From Shinella daejeonensis (GTDB taxonomy: Bacteria; Pseudomonadota; Alphaproteobacteria; Rhizobiales; Rhizobiaceae), in the NCBI RefSeq assembly GCF_024281235.1, contig NZ_JAHWXY010000004.1, forward strand, positions 62,001-126,000: 64,000 nt of DNA. Reading direction: 5' to 3'. Position 1 is the first letter of the stretch. Each line of letters opens with the position of its first letter. The position numbers were made by a program, and so were the translations under genes. Below the pieces are notes generated by a model. It did no database searches. It was not told where the DNA came from and worked only from the letters and a program-made list of their open reading frames with translations. Of this stretch, positions 1 to 9,894 are shown one piece after another.

Positions 1-624
1 GCCGCTCTTGGCGGCATAGGTGATGCGGGTGACCGATCCATCCGGCCCGACGAGCCGCGCCGCGCCCTGCACATGGGCGAAAAAGACGTCCGCCCGGGAG
101 CGCGCCCAGGCGATCTCCAGCCCGCGTCCGGCAAGAAAACCGCGTTCGATCTCGCCCCGGTCGGCATATTCGACGATGCGTCCATCCTCCAGCAACCGTC
201 CGAAGGCGAAGGACGGATCGAAATCCGCCGGGCGATTGCCGTCGTCGACCGCCACCAGATCGGCCGGGCGGCGATAGAAGGGATAGCGATATTCGGCGCC
301 CGGCACGGGCTGCACCTGAACGTCCGGCTCATAGAAGGCCGTGATGAAGCCCCGCGCACCATCCGTTCTGTCGATACGGAAGGCGACGCAATGGCTCTCG
401 AAAAAGGAGCGCGCGGCGGCGGGACTTTCCGGGCGAGCGCCAGCGGCGGCGTCAAACAGCGTCAGCAGATCCGCCGCCGTCACACCGAGCGACCCGGTGC
501 GATAGGGCTTGACGTCGAGAATATGACGCCGACAGCGCTCCATCGCCGCAAAAAGCGGGCGGGGGTCGTCCGTCTCCCAGCCCGCAAGCGCCGCAAACCG
601 GACAGGGACAAGCCGGCAGTCCAT
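1..624 (-). CDS. mltA: Membrane-bound lytic murein transglycosylase A, 5' part only
   Basis: Lytic transglycosylase that cleaves peptidoglycan to 1,6-anhydro-muropeptides in the periplasm. The first 208 codons are in the window and the 3' end runs off the left edge. Family landmarks: the GFITAFYEP block (residues 92-100), YPFYRRPADL (114-123), EYADRGEIE (152-160) and GLEIAWARSRADVFFAHVQG (168-187), all typical of the MltA domain ending towards the 3D domain. The ATG at 622-624 begins 14 bp after the timA stop, so the two genes are probably co-transcribed. No clear signal peptide is visible at this start, so export is uncertain. Confidence 0.85.
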   Translation of the reverse strand, partial: MDCRLVPVRFAALAGWETDDPRPLFAAMERCRRHILDVKPYRTGSLGVTAADLLTLFDAAAGARPESPAAARSFFESHCVAFRIDRTDGARGFITAFYEPDVQVQPVPGAEYRYPFYRRPADLVAVDDGNRPADFDPSFAFGRLLEDGRIVEYADRGEIERGFLAGRGLEIAWARSRADVFFAHVQGAARLVGPDGSVTRITYAAKSG

Positions 625-638
625 TGCGGCGGCCTCGC

Positions 639-1343
639 TCAGCCTTCCGACTCGGTCGCGATCAGCTTCCAGTTCGGATCGCGGGAGCGGATATCGCGGG
701 CGAATGTCCACAGGTCGTTGACCTCGGCGACGGTTTCGGCGTCACCGTCCACCAGCGCGCCGGCCTTGTCATAGGTGGCGGAAATCAGCTGGCTGACGAT
801 GCGGACCGTGATATTGGCCTCGAAATCCTTGACCTCGACGCTGGTGATTTCCGCCTTGTCGATGCCGACGAAACTGGAGCGGACCACTTCGCCCCTGGAT
901 TCGCGTTCCGAGATCGCCGCGTCGAACCCCTCATAGACCTCGGCGGAAAGGAGGTTCTTCAGGGCCTTGCGATCGCCGTCGGCAAACGCGGCGACGATCA
1001 TCTCATAGGCCATGCGCGCGCCGTTGACGAATTCCCTGGGGTCGAAGGCCGGGTCGGATTTTGCGACCATGCGCAGCGATTCGTTGAGCGGCGTGCCGGC
1101 CGGCGTGAAGGCGTCGATCGCGGCGAAGGGGTTTTCGGCATCCTCGCTGCCATCGCGGCGCGGCAGGGTCACCACCTTGCCCCGGTCGGCCTGGTCGGCC
1201 GGATCGGCGGTCTCCCGCCTGGAATAGGGATCGAAAGGCGGACGCTCCTGGCCGGTCCTGCGGCCGAGCACGCTGCGCAACTGCAGGAAGATCACCACCG
1301 CAGCCACGAGAAAGAAAATCGTTACGAAATCGAATGAGCCCAT
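639..1343 (-). CDS. timA: Tim44/TimA-family protein
   Basis: A 234-residue protein with an N-terminal hydrophobic anchor (about residues 5-20, DFVTIFFLVAAVVIFL), a charged linker and a C-terminal Tim44-like domain (about 90-230) related to mitochondrial Tim44 and MRPL45. Bacterial homologues (TimA) are inner-membrane proteins of poorly defined role. The start MGSFDFV at 1343 was chosen because family members begin there; an in-frame ATG 22 codons upstream would add an unconserved basic stretch. It precedes mltA on the same strand, and the divergent fxsA lies upstream. Confidence 0.85.
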   Translation of the reverse strand: MGSFDFVTIFFLVAAVVIFLQLRSVLGRRTGQERPPFDPYSRRETADPADQADRGKVVTLPRRDGSEDAENPFAAIDAFTPAGTPLNESLRMVAKSDPAFDPREFVNGARMAYEMIVAAFADGDRKALKNLLSAEVYEGFDAAISERESRGEVVRSSFVGIDKAEITSVEVKDFEANITVRIVSQLISATYDKAGALVDGDAETVAEVNDLWTFARDIRSRDPNWKLIATESEG

Positions 1344-1505
1344 TATCCGCCCGCCGCTGCGGTTCCTATTTGCCGTTCCTTTCCCATATAGTCTGCAAAG
1401 ACGCATCATTCAAATGGCGATGACGTGAATGCGACGAAGATCATCGGGGCCGGAGATGTCCCGCAACCCGCTTCAAATCGAAAACACTCGCCATCACGGA
1501 ACAGC

Positions 1506-1961
1506 ATGACGAGACTTCTGCCGCTTTTCGTTCTTCTTTTGCCGCTTGCCGAGATCGCCGGCTTCATCGTCGTGGGGCAGCATATCGGATTATGGCCGAC
1601 GCTGTCGCTCGTCATCCTTTCGGCGGTGGCGGGCGTCGTCGTGATGCGCGCCCAGGGATTCGGCGCGCTTGCGCGGCTGCGGAAAACGGCCGGCGAAGGT
1701 GTCCTGCCCGGCAAGGAACTGCTGGACACCGCGGCGATCGTGCTCGGCGGCCTGCTGCTGTTCATTCCCGGCTTTCTCACCGATCTCGCCGGTATCGCGC
1801 TGTTTTTTCCGCCGGTGCGCCATTGGCTATGGAACCGGCTCAGGCGTAGTATCGTTGTGGTGGACATATCCGGCGGACGCGATCCTCGTCGCGACGGGCG
1901 CGACGCGACGCGCACGATCGATCTCGACAGCGACGATTTCCACCGGGACGACCGGCCGTGA
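1506..1961 (+). CDS. fxsA: FxsA family membrane protein
   Basis: FxsA is a small inner-membrane protein first described in E. coli as relieving F-exclusion of phage T7; its normal role is unclear. The 151-residue product has hydrophobic segments at about residues 5-25, 30-48 and 75-100, including LLPLAEIAGFIVVGQHIG and the GLLLFIPGFLTDLAG block typical of the family, then a basic/acidic cytoplasmic tail. The ATG at 1506 puts the first membrane helix at the N terminus; the in-frame ATG at 1425 would add 27 unconserved residues. It diverges from timA, the usual arrangement in rhizobia next to secB. Confidence 0.85.
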   Translation: MTRLLPLFVLLLPLAEIAGFIVVGQHIGLWPTLSLVILSAVAGVVVMRAQGFGALARLRKTAGEGVLPGKELLDTAAIVLGGLLLFIPGFLTDLAGIALFFPPVRHWLWNRLRRSIVVVDISGGRDPRRDGRDATRTIDLDSDDFHRDDRP

Positions 1962-2083
1962 CCCTGTCGCGATCGGCGCCCGGAATGGCTTGTCCGGCAA
2001 GCGGTTCCTCAAGGGCGCAAGGGTTGTAAGCCCCCGATCGAAATGGTAGATGGCCTCACTTTTCCGATACCCGAGGACCAATC

Positions 2084-2572
2084 ATGACAACCGACGCAGC
2101 AGCATCCAGCAAGCCCGCGGAGAGCCCCTCGCTCAATATCCTGGCGCAATACATCAAGGACTTCTCCTTCGAGAATCCGGGTGCGCCGCGCTCGCTCCAG
2201 GCGCGCGAATCGGCGCCCTCGATCAATATCAACGTCAACGTCAATGCCAATCCGCTGGCCGAGAACGACTTCGACGTCGTGCTTTCCCTGAACGCGGAAG
2301 CCAAGGAAGGCGACAAGGTCCTGTTCAACGCCGAACTGGCCTATGGCGGCGTCTTCCGCGTCACCGGCTTTCCGCAGGAGCACATGCTGCCGGTGCTGTT
2401 CATCGAATGCCCGCGCCTGCTGTTCCCCTTCGCCCGCCAGATCGTCGCCGACGCCACCCGTAACGGCGGCTTTCCGCCGCTGATGATCGACCCGATCGAC
2501 TTCGCGCAGATGTTCGCGCAGCGCATGGCCGAAGAGCAGGTCAAGGCCAAGGTGAATTCCACCGCCAACTGA
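2084..2572 (+). CDS. secB: Protein-export chaperone SecB
   Basis: Cytosolic homotetrameric chaperone that keeps preproteins unfolded and hands them to SecA. The 162-residue product has the family core: [20 protein letters not shown] near residues 17-36, the [11 protein letters not shown] strand, and the C-terminal block [20 protein letters not shown] followed by DFAQMF. The N terminus is Ala/Ser-rich, as in alphaproteobacterial SecB. It runs towards dnaQ and is separated from it by a strong bidirectional hairpin. Confidence 0.95.
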   Translation: MTTDAAASSKPAESPSLNILAQYIKDFSFENPGAPRSLQARESAPSININVNVNANPLAENDFDVVLSLNAEAKEGDKVLFNAELAYGGVFRVTGFPQEHMLPVLFIECPRLLFPFARQIVADATRNGGFPPLMIDPIDFAQMFAQRMAEEQVKAKVNSTAN

Positions 2573-2594
2573 CGCGGGATTGTCTGCAAAATAC

Positions 2595-2629
2595 CGAAGA
2601 CGCCCGGTCCGCAGGATCGGGCGTCTTCG
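2595..2629. terminator. Bidirectional hairpin terminator between secB and dnaQ
   Basis: A perfect 12-bp inverted repeat, CGAAGACGCCCG (2595-2606) and its complement (2618-2629), extendable inward by four pairs. It is followed by TTTC on the plus strand. It lies between the convergent genes secB and dnaQ. Confidence 0.75.
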
Positions 2630-2683
2630 TTTCAGCCGATTGGTTCGCGTTTCAGTCCCGCAGGACGAAATCGTAAGCCGGAT

Positions 2684-3388
2684 TCATCCGCTGTATTTCG
2701 TCCAGATCGCCTTCTCGCCCATCTTCTCCACCATCGCCCGGTGCAAGGCGCGGTCCTGCGGGGAAAGGCGTGGGGACAGCGGGCGCGGGCGGGTCGCCAG
2801 CGGGGCGAAAATCCCGTCTTCTTCCTCGACCGGCAGCTTTCGCCCGTTATCGGACATCCCGAGGCCAAGGGCTGCCTGGCGGCCGCCGAGCATCTCGATA
2901 TAGACTTCCGCCAGCAGTTCGGAATCGAGCAGCGCGCCGTGCCTTTCCCGGTGGGAGTTGTCGATGCCATAGCGGCGGCAGAGCGCATCGAGGGAATTCG
3001 GTCCCATCGGATGCTTGCGGCGGGCAAGCGCCAGCGTATCCGTCACGCGTTCGCCGGATATGGGCGGCAGGCCGATCCGGTCGAGTTCGGCATTGACGAA
3101 GCCCATATCGAAGGTGGCGTTATGGGCGACCCAGCGGGCGTCACCGAAAAAATCCAGGATCTCTTCCGCCACATCCGCGAACGTCGGCTTGTCCTTCAGG
3201 AATTCATCGGTGATGCCATGCACCGCCAATGCATCCGGATGAACCTTGCGGTCGCCGGGGCAGATATAGAGATGAAGGGTGCGGCCGGTTGGAAAATGGT
3301 TTTCCAGTTCCACGCCGCCGATCTCGATTACCCGATCCAGCTTGCTGTCGAGACCGGTCGTTTCCGTATCGAAGATGATTTCACGCAT
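2684..3388 (-). CDS. dnaQ: DNA polymerase III epsilon subunit (proofreading exonuclease)
   Basis: 3'-5' exonuclease subunit of the replicative polymerase core, acting with DnaE. The 234-residue protein has the DEDDh signature: Exo I Asp7 and Glu9 (FDTETTG), Exo II HNATFD with Asp94, and Exo III His150 and Asp155 (HGALLDSE). The C-terminal region carries the polymerase-binding segment. The start codon overlaps the coaE stop by one base (TGATG), so it is the distal gene of the maf-aroE-coaE-dnaQ run and probably translationally coupled. Confidence 0.95.
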   Translation of the reverse strand: MREIIFDTETTGLDSKLDRVIEIGGVELENHFPTGRTLHLYICPGDRKVHPDALAVHGITDEFLKDKPTFADVAEEILDFFGDARWVAHNATFDMGFVNAELDRIGLPPISGERVTDTLALARRKHPMGPNSLDALCRRYGIDNSHRERHGALLDSELLAEVYIEMLGGRQAALGLGMSDNGRKLPVEEEDGIFAPLATRPRPLSPRLSPQDRALHRAMVEKMGEKAIWTKYSG

Positions 3389-3978
3389 CAGCCGGCAATT
3401 CCTCTCAATCGTTCGACCAGTTCTTCCACCTGACGGCGGGCCGAAGCAAGGCCGTGATCCGTTTCGATCAGGAAGTCGGCGCGGCGGCGCTTTTCCGAAT
3501 CCGGAACCTGCCGCGCGAGGATAAGGCGAAAACGCTCCTCCGTCATGCCCGGCCGGGCGAGCACCCGGCGTCGCTGGGTTTGCGCATCGCAGGTGACGAC
3601 AACGACCTTGTCGACGCGCGTTTCCCCCCCGGTTTCGTACAAAAGCGGAATATCGAGAAGAACGAGCGGTGTCTTGCGTTGGCGCTCGGCCGACAGAAAC
3701 GCCTCCTCGCGGGCGCGCACCAGCGGATGAACGATCGCCTCCAGTTCGGCGAAACGACCCGGCGCATCGGCAAGCAGCGCGGACAGGGCCGCGCGGTCCA
3801 CGACGCCGTTGACGATCGCTTCGGGGAAACGCGCCGACACGGGGCCGACCCCTTCGGAGCGGTAAAGCTCATGCACGGCCGCATCGGCATCATGCACCGG
3901 CACGCCGAGATCGCGAAACATCGCGGCCGTCGTCGACTTGCCCGTTCCGATCGAACCGGTAAGGCCGAGCACGATCAT
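3388..3978 (-). CDS. coaE: Dephospho-CoA kinase
   Basis: Last step of CoA biosynthesis: phosphorylates the 3' hydroxyl of dephospho-CoA with ATP. The 196-residue protein starts with the P-loop [12 protein letters not shown] (residues 5-16) followed by the HDAD motif (Asp30/Asp32) and the conserved IVHPLVR segment. Length is normal. It overlaps aroE by 4 bp (ATGA) upstream and dnaQ by 1 bp downstream, a compact arrangement standard in rhizobia near the origin. Confidence 0.95.
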   Translation of the reverse strand: MIVLGLTGSIGTGKSTTAAMFRDLGVPVHDADAAVHELYRSEGVGPVSARFPEAIVNGVVDRAALSALLADAPGRFAELEAIVHPLVRAREEAFLSAERQRKTPLVLLDIPLLYETGGETRVDKVVVVTCDAQTQRRRVLARPGMTEERFRLILARQVPDSEKRRRADFLIETDHGLASARRQVEELVERLRGIAG

Positions 3979-4835
3979 CCCTCACCCTCCATATCGGCAA
4001 GAATGCGCCGGCGAAGCGTCTCGTCCACGACAGGCCGGACGCCGAACCATTTCTCGAAGCCGGGAACGGCCTGATGCAGCAGCATGCCGAGGCCGTCGAC
4101 CGTCTGGAAACCCTGCGCGGCCGCCTGTTTCAGGATCGGCGTCGCGAGAGGCACATAGACGATGTCGGTGACGACGGCGCCGCCGGCGAGCGGCGAGAAA
4201 TCGATGGCCGGCGCAGGAGCCCCGTCCATGCCCAGCGACGTCGTGTTGACGAAGAGGCCCGCCCCTTTCGAGACCTCGCCAAGCGCGGCCATGGGATGGG
4301 CGTGGACCTTCGAACCGAAGCGATCCGCCAGTTCCCGGGCCCGTTCCGGCGTGCGGTTGACGATATGGATGGCGTCGAAGCCGCGATCACGCACCGCCTG
4401 GACGATCGCCCGGCTGGCACCGCCCGCCCCGAGGATCACGGCCGTGCCGGTCCGGTCCCATCCGGGCGCCGCCGCATCCAGATTAGCCAGAAAACCGCGG
4501 CCGTCGGTATTGGTGGCGTGCAACAGCCCGTCCTCGAGCCAGAGCGTATTGGCCGCGCCCAATTCCTCGCTGAGGGCGTCGGGCCGGTCCGCCAGCCGGA
4601 AGGCCGTCTCCTTATGGGGTATGGTGACATTGCCGCCGCAATAGCGGGTCCCGCCTCTCTTGAGCCGGCTTATGAAATCCGGAAAATCGTCCGGCGAGAC
4701 TTCTTCCCGCCGATAACTGCCGGCAAGGCCGAGCGTTTCCAGCCAGTGGCCATGGATCAGCGGCGAGCGCGAATGGCGGACCGGATAGCCCGTCACGAAG
4801 GCATGGCGCGCGGATGTTTCACGTGAATCAGGCAT
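3975..4835 (-). CDS. aroE: Shikimate dehydrogenase
   Basis: NADPH-dependent reduction of 3-dehydroshikimate in aromatic amino acid synthesis. In the 286-residue protein the shikimate-binding SRS is at residues 22-24, the catalytic Lys at 75 within NVTIPHK, GAANT at about 93-97, NTDG at 109-112, and the Rossmann loop GAGGAS at 136-141. The start codons (encoding MPDSRETS) contain a parS-like sequence, so the extreme N terminus may be shaped by a DNA-level constraint. The gene overlaps maf by 8 bp and coaE by 4 bp. Confidence 0.95.
   Translation of the reverse strand: MPDSRETSARHAFVTGYPVRHSRSPLIHGHWLETLGLAGSYRREEVSPDDFPDFISRLKRGGTRYCGGNVTIPHKETAFRLADRPDALSEELGAANTLWLEDGLLHATNTDGRGFLANLDAAAPGWDRTGTAVILGAGGASRAIVQAVRDRGFDAIHIVNRTPERARELADRFGSKVHAHPMAALGEVSKGAGLFVNTTSLGMDGAPAPAIDFSPLAGGAVVTDIVYVPLATPILKQAAAQGFQTVDGLGMLLHQAVPGFEKWFGVRPVVDETLRRRILADMEGEG
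4815..4830. other. parS-like centromere site inside the aroE start
   Basis: TGTTTCACGTGAATCA matches the ParB-binding consensus TGTTTCACGTGAAACA at 15 of 16 positions. It lies in codons 2-7 of aroE, where it encodes DSRET, and overlaps the end of maf. It is left of the putative origin, with the other good sites to the right. Confidence 0.85.
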
Positions 4836-5427
4836 CGATCACACCGAATTTTCTCAATTGTTGCAGAAGCGGCAGAAGCGGAAGGCCGAGGATGGTGAAG
4901 TAGTCCCCGTCGATAGCCTCGAAAAGCTGCACGCCCTCTCCTTCGAGTTGGTAGGCGCCGACGCTGGCCAACACTCTTTCGCCGACCCGCTCCAGATGGC
5001 GCTCGATGAACGGCCGGCTCAGCGGCCGCATCGTAAGCCGCGCGATGGAAACATGACGCCAGAGCGTTTCACCGTCCCGCACCAGCGCGATGCCGCAATT
5101 GAGAGCGTGGGTGCGCCCGGACAGGGCTTCAAGATGACCCCTTGCCTCCGCCATGTTGCGCGGCTTGTGAAAAACCCGCCCGTCGAGCGAAAGGGTCTGG
5201 TCCGATCCGATGACGTAAGCGCCGGCGGCCCGGCCGCTGACGTCACGCGCCTTGGCCAGCGCCAGTTCCCCGGCGATATCCACCGGCGAGATATGGGATG
5301 CGGCGATGGCCGCCTCCACGGCACGCTCGTCGATCTGCGCCGGACGGGCCTCGAAGGCGAGGCCGGCATTTTCCATGAGCATGCGGCGGAACGGGCTTTG
5401 CGAGGCGAGGATCAACGACGGGGTCAT
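4828..5427 (-). CDS. maf: Maf family nucleotide pyrophosphatase
   Basis: Hydrolyses non-canonical or modified nucleoside triphosphates (house-cleaning). The 199-residue protein begins [19 protein letters not shown], the Maf SxSPxR signature, and carries the conserved [10 protein letters not shown] segment holding the catalytic Asp and later the [25 protein letters not shown] C-terminal block. Which subfamily substrate (dTTP/UTP or m7GTP) it uses cannot be settled by eye. It is the first gene of the maf-aroE-coaE-dnaQ overlap chain and follows ppsR by 26 bp. Confidence 0.9.
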   Translation of the reverse strand: MTPSLILASQSPFRRMLMENAGLAFEARPAQIDERAVEAAIAASHISPVDIAGELALAKARDVSGRAAGAYVIGSDQTLSLDGRVFHKPRNMAEARGHLEALSGRTHALNCGIALVRDGETLWRHVSIARLTMRPLSRPFIERHLERVGERVLASVGAYQLEGEGVQLFEAIDGDYFTILGLPLLPLLQQLRKFGVIDA

Positions 5428-5453
5428 GCATTTCTCCGATTTCCGCCACCGGG

Positions 5454-6266
5454 TTAGCGGAGCTTCGGGCGAAGAGCAACGATCGCCGCGGCGGTTTCCT
5501 CTATCGAGCGGCGCGTGACATCAATCAGCGGCCAGCTGTTTCGCGCGCAGAGGGCGCGCGCATATTTCAGTTCCTCGGCGATCTGGACGCGGTCGACATA
5601 GTCGTCGCCGCGAAAATCCTCGACCTGACCGAGAATCCGGTTCTGCCGCACCTGTGATATCCGGTCGGTCGTCGCGACGAGACCGACGATCAGCGGGCGG
5701 GTGGCCGTCGAAAGACGATCCGGCAGAGGTACGCCGAGCACGATCGGCACATTGACGGTCTTGATGCCGCGATTGGCGAGATAGATGCTGGTCGGCGTCT
5801 TGGAGGTACGGCTGATGCCGACGATGATGACGTCGGCATCGTCAAGATCGGCGGGCAACTGGCCGTCATCATGATCCATCGTGAAGTTGAGCGCGTCGAT
5901 ACGGGCGAAGTAATCGGCATCCATGACGTGCTGCGCACCGACGCGGCGAAGAGACGGCGCGCCGAGATAGGATTGAAAGACATCCATCACCGGCTCCAGA
6001 ACAGAAACGCACGGCACGCCCATTTCCCGGCACCGCAGATCGATGATCTGCGAAAGCTCGCGGTCAACCACCGTGTAGAGCACGATGCCGGGCGCGCCGT
6101 CGATCGCTTCGAGCACGGGCATCAGCTGCTTGCGATTGCGCACCAGCGGATAAACATGTTCCAGCGCCTGGGAAGACTGGAACTGGGCGGCAGCGGCACG
6201 GCCGGCGGCGATCAGCGTCTCTCCTGTCGAGTCCGAAATCAGATGGAGATGGAAGTAGTTTTTCAT
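5454..6266 (-). CDS. ppsR: Pyruvate, phosphate dikinase regulatory protein (kinase/pyrophosphorylase, DUF299)
   Basis: Bifunctional Ser/Thr kinase and pyrophosphorylase that inactivates or reactivates PEP synthase or pyruvate phosphate dikinase. The 270-residue protein begins [18 protein letters not shown] and holds the P-loop-like [18 protein letters not shown] motif. The start at 6266 has the ribosome-binding site GGGGAGAG immediately upstream; an open frame continues 60 codons further but has no family similarity. This is the RP001-type gene that flanks the origin opposite hemE in many alphaproteobacteria. Confidence 0.9.
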   Translation of the reverse strand: MKNYFHLHLISDSTGETLIAAGRAAAAQFQSSQALEHVYPLVRNRKQLMPVLEAIDGAPGIVLYTVVDRELSQIIDLRCREMGVPCVSVLEPVMDVFQSYLGAPSLRRVGAQHVMDADYFARIDALNFTMDHDDGQLPADLDDADVIIVGISRTSKTPTSIYLANRGIKTVNVPIVLGVPLPDRLSTATRPLIVGLVATTDRISQVRQNRILGQVEDFRGDDYVDRVQIAEELKYARALCARNSWPLIDVTRRSIEETAAAIVALRPKLR

Positions 6267-6679
6267 GCTCTCCCCAATATCCTTCGCCCCCTGTTGATAG
6301 GCCGGGACAAAAGGAGCTAATGCCGCCGCCGCCGGACAGGCAAGGGGATAAAGGCGAAGTTTTCCACAATTGGCGTTCGCCGGAACGCCGGGAGGCCAGC
6401 CTTGTGGACAAGACTCATGAAAAGGCAAAGTGTCGCGGTAATCCACCGATGATCCACAGGAAAACGATAATATCCGGAAAACATAAGTAATTGATTACTA
6501 TATGATAATATCATTTTCCCCGGATTTTTCCCTGAGAGGATCCATTTTTTCCCGCTTGATGGCCTCCCCAGCCGGGCCGTGGGGAATTTGTGGATGGGAT
6601 TTAATCCTTGATAGTCACCGACTCTAAGAAATAGAAACCTCTTTAAAGAGATTGTTTTATATTTAGGAGAACTGCCGAA
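6267..6679. other. Putative chromosomal replication origin (oriC)
   Basis: A 413-bp gene-free region between ppsR and hemE, the established location of oriC in Caulobacter and Sinorhizobium. It holds DnaA-box-like 9-mers, each one mismatch from TTATCCACA: TTTTCCACA (6360-6368), TTGTCCACA on the minus strand (6403-6411) and TGATCCACA (6450-6458). A weaker minus-strand copy is at 6589-6597. An AT-rich tract (about 6475-6540) contains two palindromes, AGTAAT-tg-ATTACT (6486-6499) and ATGATA-a-TATCAT (6502-6514). GANTC methylation sites for CcrM occur at 6412-6416 and 6620-6624. A second AT-rich stretch (6601-6665) runs into the hemE ribosome-binding site and probably holds its promoter. Confidence 0.8.
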
Positions 6680-7714
6680 GTGTCTGCGAAAAGCCGGAAG
6701 ATGATCGACGTCCTGAATGGAAAGACGATGTCTCCTCCACCGCTCTGGCTTATGCGGCAGGCGGGACGCTATCTTCCCGAGTATCGGCAGACGCGCGAGA
6801 AGGCCGGAGGTTTTCTCAATCTCTGTTATACGCCGGAACTAGCGACCGAAGTGACCTTGCAGCCGATCCGGCGGTATGGTTTCGATGCAGCGATCCTGTT
6901 TTCCGATATCCTGGTCATTCCGGATGCGCTGAAACGCAATGTCCGTTTTGAGGAAGGGCACGGCCCACGTCTCGATCCGATCGACGTCACGGCGATCCGC
7001 GCTCTGAAACCGGATCACGTTTCCAGCCATCTGAAGCCGGTGATGGAGACCGTGACGCGGCTGCGCGCATCGCTGCCGGAGGAGACCACCCTGCTCGGTT
7101 TCTGTGGCGCTCCCTGGACGGTCGCCACCTATATGATCGCCGGACAGGGCACGCCGGATCAGGCGCCGGCGCGGCTTTTCGGCTATCGCGAGACGGCGGC
7201 CTTTACCTATCTTCTCGATTTTCTGGCGGATGTCTCGGCGGATTATCTCGTCGAGCAGATCGATGCCGGGGCGGACGCCGTGCAGATTTTCGATTCCTGG
7301 GCCGGCGTTCTCGGCGAGCGGGAATTTGCCGATTATGCGGTCCGGCCCGTGCGGCGAATGGTCGATTCCGTGCGGGCGCGCCGGCCTGGCGCAAAGATCA
7401 TCGCCTTCGCCAAGGGAGCGGGCCTCCGCCTCAAGACCTACCGCCGGGACACCGACACCGACGCCATCGGCCTCGACTGGTCGGTGCCGCTTTCCTTCGC
7501 CGCCGAGTTGCAGAAGGACGGGCCGGTTCAGGGCAATCTCGATCCGATGCGCGTGGTGGCCGGCGGGGCGGCGCTGGACGAGGGTGTGGACGCCATTCTC
7601 CAGGCGCTCGGAAACGGACCGCTGATCTTCAATCTCGGCCATGGCATCACGCCGCAGGCGGATCCCGACCATGTCACGCGGCTGGTGAAGCGGGTGCGCG
7701 GGGAGGCCCTGTGA
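6680..7714 (+). CDS. hemE: Uroporphyrinogen decarboxylase
   Basis: Decarboxylates uroporphyrinogen III to coproporphyrinogen III in haem synthesis, in the cytoplasm. The 344-residue protein has the signature [16 protein letters not shown] (about residues 21-36), the [11 protein letters not shown] block and the [13 protein letters not shown] block. The start is GTG at 6680, preceded by AGGAGA at 6665-6670 with suitable spacing. hemE is the classic origin-flanking gene in alphaproteobacteria and overlaps hemJ by 4 bp. Confidence 0.97.
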   Translation: MSAKSRKMIDVLNGKTMSPPPLWLMRQAGRYLPEYRQTREKAGGFLNLCYTPELATEVTLQPIRRYGFDAAILFSDILVIPDALKRNVRFEEGHGPRLDPIDVTAIRALKPDHVSSHLKPVMETVTRLRASLPEETTLLGFCGAPWTVATYMIAGQGTPDQAPARLFGYRETAAFTYLLDFLADVSADYLVEQIDAGADAVQIFDSWAGVLGEREFADYAVRPVRRMVDSVRARRPGAKIIAFAKGAGLRLKTYRRDTDTDAIGLDWSVPLSFAAELQKDGPVQGNLDPMRVVAGGAALDEGVDAILQALGNGPLIFNLGHGITPQADPDHVTRLVKRVRGEAL

Positions 7715-8253
7715 CCCCTGAGCGGCAGACCGGTGAAGGGCCGGGCCGCCGCGCTCGCCTGCGGGTCGCCCTGGTGCTTGCCGTCCTTGCCGCCGTCATC
7801 GCCTTGCTGGTGTTCTATCCGCCCGACGAACTTTATCTCTGGCTGAAGGCGCTGCACATCGTCGCGGTGATTTCCTGGATGGCGGGCCTGCTCTATCTGC
7901 CGCGGCTTTTCGTCTATCACACCGATGCGCCGGTGGGATCCGCGCAATCCGAAACCTTCAAGATCATGGAACGGCGGCTTTACCGGATGATCATGCAGCC
8001 CGCGATGGGGCTGACATGGCTGCTCGGCCTTTATCTGGCGTGGTCGGTCTATGGCTTCAAGGGTGGATGGCTGCACGCCAAGCTGTTGCTGGTGCTGCTG
8101 CTTTCGGCCGTCGATCAGTATTACGGCCGTGCCGTCGCGGCTTTTTCCCGGGACGAGAACCGCAATACGGGCCGGCAGTGGCGGATCTGGAACGAGGCGC
8201 CGGCCGTGCTGATGGTCCTGATCGTCATTCTCGTCGTGGTGAAGCCCTTCTAG
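7711..8253 (+). CDS. hemJ: Protoporphyrinogen oxidase HemJ
   Basis: Membrane haem-containing enzyme that oxidises protoporphyrinogen IX to protoporphyrin IX. The 180-residue product has about four to five membrane helices, with the conserved [20 protein letters not shown] segment carrying the axial-type His, LPRLFVYH, and [12 protein letters not shown] near the C terminus. The start is GTG at 7711, overlapping the hemE stop (GTGA), so translation is coupled and the two haem genes form an operon leading into rho. Confidence 0.88.
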   Translation: MTPERQTGEGPGRRARLRVALVLAVLAAVIALLVFYPPDELYLWLKALHIVAVISWMAGLLYLPRLFVYHTDAPVGSAQSETFKIMERRLYRMIMQPAMGLTWLLGLYLAWSVYGFKGGWLHAKLLLVLLLSAVDQYYGRAVAAFSRDENRNTGRQWRIWNEAPAVLMVLIVILVVVKPF

Positions 8254-8493
8254 CGGTCTTCGGCGCACGGACCTTCGTCCGACGTTTCGATGCGGGTTCG
8301 TGATCGCAAGGATGGCTGTGACGCAGGAAATTCCGCCGCCCCCTTGCGGGCATCGGCAGGAACCGCTATTTTCTATCCATCCCATCTCTCGTGGCATGTG
8401 TATTCGTTCATTGGACTGCATCGAACCCCGCGCAGCTCCGTCTTGGCCCGCATGCCTTTTTCCATTCCCCAGACTGATCAGCATGGACCGTTC

Positions 8494-9759
8494 ATGGCCG
8501 AAATGAAGCTTCAAGAACTCAAGAACAAGACTCCGACCGACCTCCTGGCCTTTGCCGAATCACTCGAGGTCGAGAATGCGAGCACGATGCGCAAGCAGGA
8601 ACTGATGTTTGCGATCCTCAAGATGCTTGCCGAGCAGGAAGTCGAGATCATCGGCGAAGGCGTTGTGGAGGTGTTGCAGGACGGTTTCGGCTTTCTTCGC
8701 TCGGCCAATGCGAACTATCTGCCGGGTCCCGACGATATCTATATCTCGCCCTCGCAGATCCGTCGCTTCTCGCTCAAGACCGGCGATACGGTCGAAGGCC
8801 CCATTCGCGGACCGAAGGAGGGCGAACGTTATTTCGCACTCCTCAAAGTCAATACGATCAATTTCGACGATCCCGAGAAGATCCGGCATAAGGTGCATTT
8901 CGACAACCTGACGCCGCTCTATCCGAACGAGCGCTTCCGCATGGAACTCGACGTTCCGACGTCCAGGGACCTGTCGCCCCGCGTCATCGATCTCGTGGCG
9001 CCGCTCGGGAAGGGCCAGCGCGCGCTGATCGTTGCGCCGCCGCGAACGGGCAAGACCGTTCTCTTGCAGAACATCGCCCATTCGATCACCGCCAATCATC
9101 CGGAATGTTATCTGATCGTTCTCCTCATCGACGAGCGTCCCGAGGAAGTGACGGATATGCAGCGGTCGGTGAAGGGCGAAGTGGTCTCCTCGACCTTCGA
9201 CGAGCCTGCGACCCGCCACGTGCAGGTGGCCGAAATGGTGATCGAAAAGGCCAAGCGCCTCGTCGAGCACGGTCGCGACGTGGTCATCCTGCTCGATTCC
9301 ATCACCCGCCTCGGACGCGCCTATAACACCGTTGTGCCGTCCTCCGGCAAGGTTCTGACCGGTGGCGTCGACGCCAACGCCCTCCAGCGGCCCAAGCGCT
9401 TCTTCGGCGCCGCACGCAATATCGAGGAAGGCGGATCGCTGACGATCATCGCCACCGCACTGATCGATACCGGCAGCCGTATGGACGAAGTGATCTTCGA
9501 GGAGTTCAAGGGCACCGGAAACTCGGAAATCGTTCTGGACCGCAAGGTCGCCGACAAGCGGATCTTCCCGGCCATGGATATCCTGAAATCGGGTACCCGC
9601 AAGGAAGACCTGCTGGTGCCGCGCCAGGACCTTCAGAAGATTTTCGTTCTTCGCCGTATCCTCGCCCCGATGGGTACGACGGACGCGATCGAGTTTCTGA
9701 TCGACAAGCTGAAGCAGACCAAGAGCAATGGCGATTTCTTCGATTCGATGAATACCTGA
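8494..9759 (+). CDS. rho: Transcription termination factor Rho
   Basis: Hexameric RNA helicase that terminates transcription. The 421-residue protein has the N-terminal Rho domain ([15 protein letters not shown]), the cold-shock-like RNA-binding fold ([11 protein letters not shown]), the P-loop APPRTGKT, Walker [15 protein letters not shown] and the Q-loop/R-loop region. The start at 8494 gives the family length; frames open upstream to 8290 but are unconserved. A 240-bp leader (8254-8493) separates it from hemJ. I see no clear element there, although rho is often autoregulated through its leader. Confidence 0.97.
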   Translation: MAEMKLQELKNKTPTDLLAFAESLEVENASTMRKQELMFAILKMLAEQEVEIIGEGVVEVLQDGFGFLRSANANYLPGPDDIYISPSQIRRFSLKTGDTVEGPIRGPKEGERYFALLKVNTINFDDPEKIRHKVHFDNLTPLYPNERFRMELDVPTSRDLSPRVIDLVAPLGKGQRALIVAPPRTGKTVLLQNIAHSITANHPECYLIVLLIDERPEEVTDMQRSVKGEVVSSTFDEPATRHVQVAEMVIEKAKRLVEHGRDVVILLDSITRLGRAYNTVVPSSGKVLTGGVDANALQRPKRFFGAARNIEEGGSLTIIATALIDTGSRMDEVIFEEFKGTGNSEIVLDRKVADKRIFPAMDILKSGTRKEDLLVPRQDLQKIFVLRRILAPMGTTDAIEFLIDKLKQTKSNGDFFDSMNT

Positions 9760-9789
9760 TTGGAACGTCCGGGAATTCGGACGCTATCC

Positions 9790-9824
9790 ATGGTCTCGCC
9801 CCGGAGGCGAGACCATTTTTGTTT
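9790..9824 (+). terminator. Rho-independent terminator after rho
   Basis: A perfect 11-bp stem, ATGGTCTCGCC (9790-9800) and complement (9806-9816), with a 5-nt loop, followed by TTTTTGTTTG. It lies 30 bp after the rho stop. Confidence 0.9.
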
Positions 9825-9894
9825 GATATGGAGAGATCGATTCTGAATTGAAACGAATCAATCGATTCGCCTCCGAAATTAAATCGGATATCGA

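Noticed and set aside
6267-6679. CtrA binding sites in oriC
   Set aside because: TTAA occurs only singly; no TTAA-N7-TTAA pair was found.
8254-8493. Small gene or riboswitch in the rho leader
   Set aside because: The frames there have no ribosome-binding site or similarity, and no convincing extended pairing was seen by eye.
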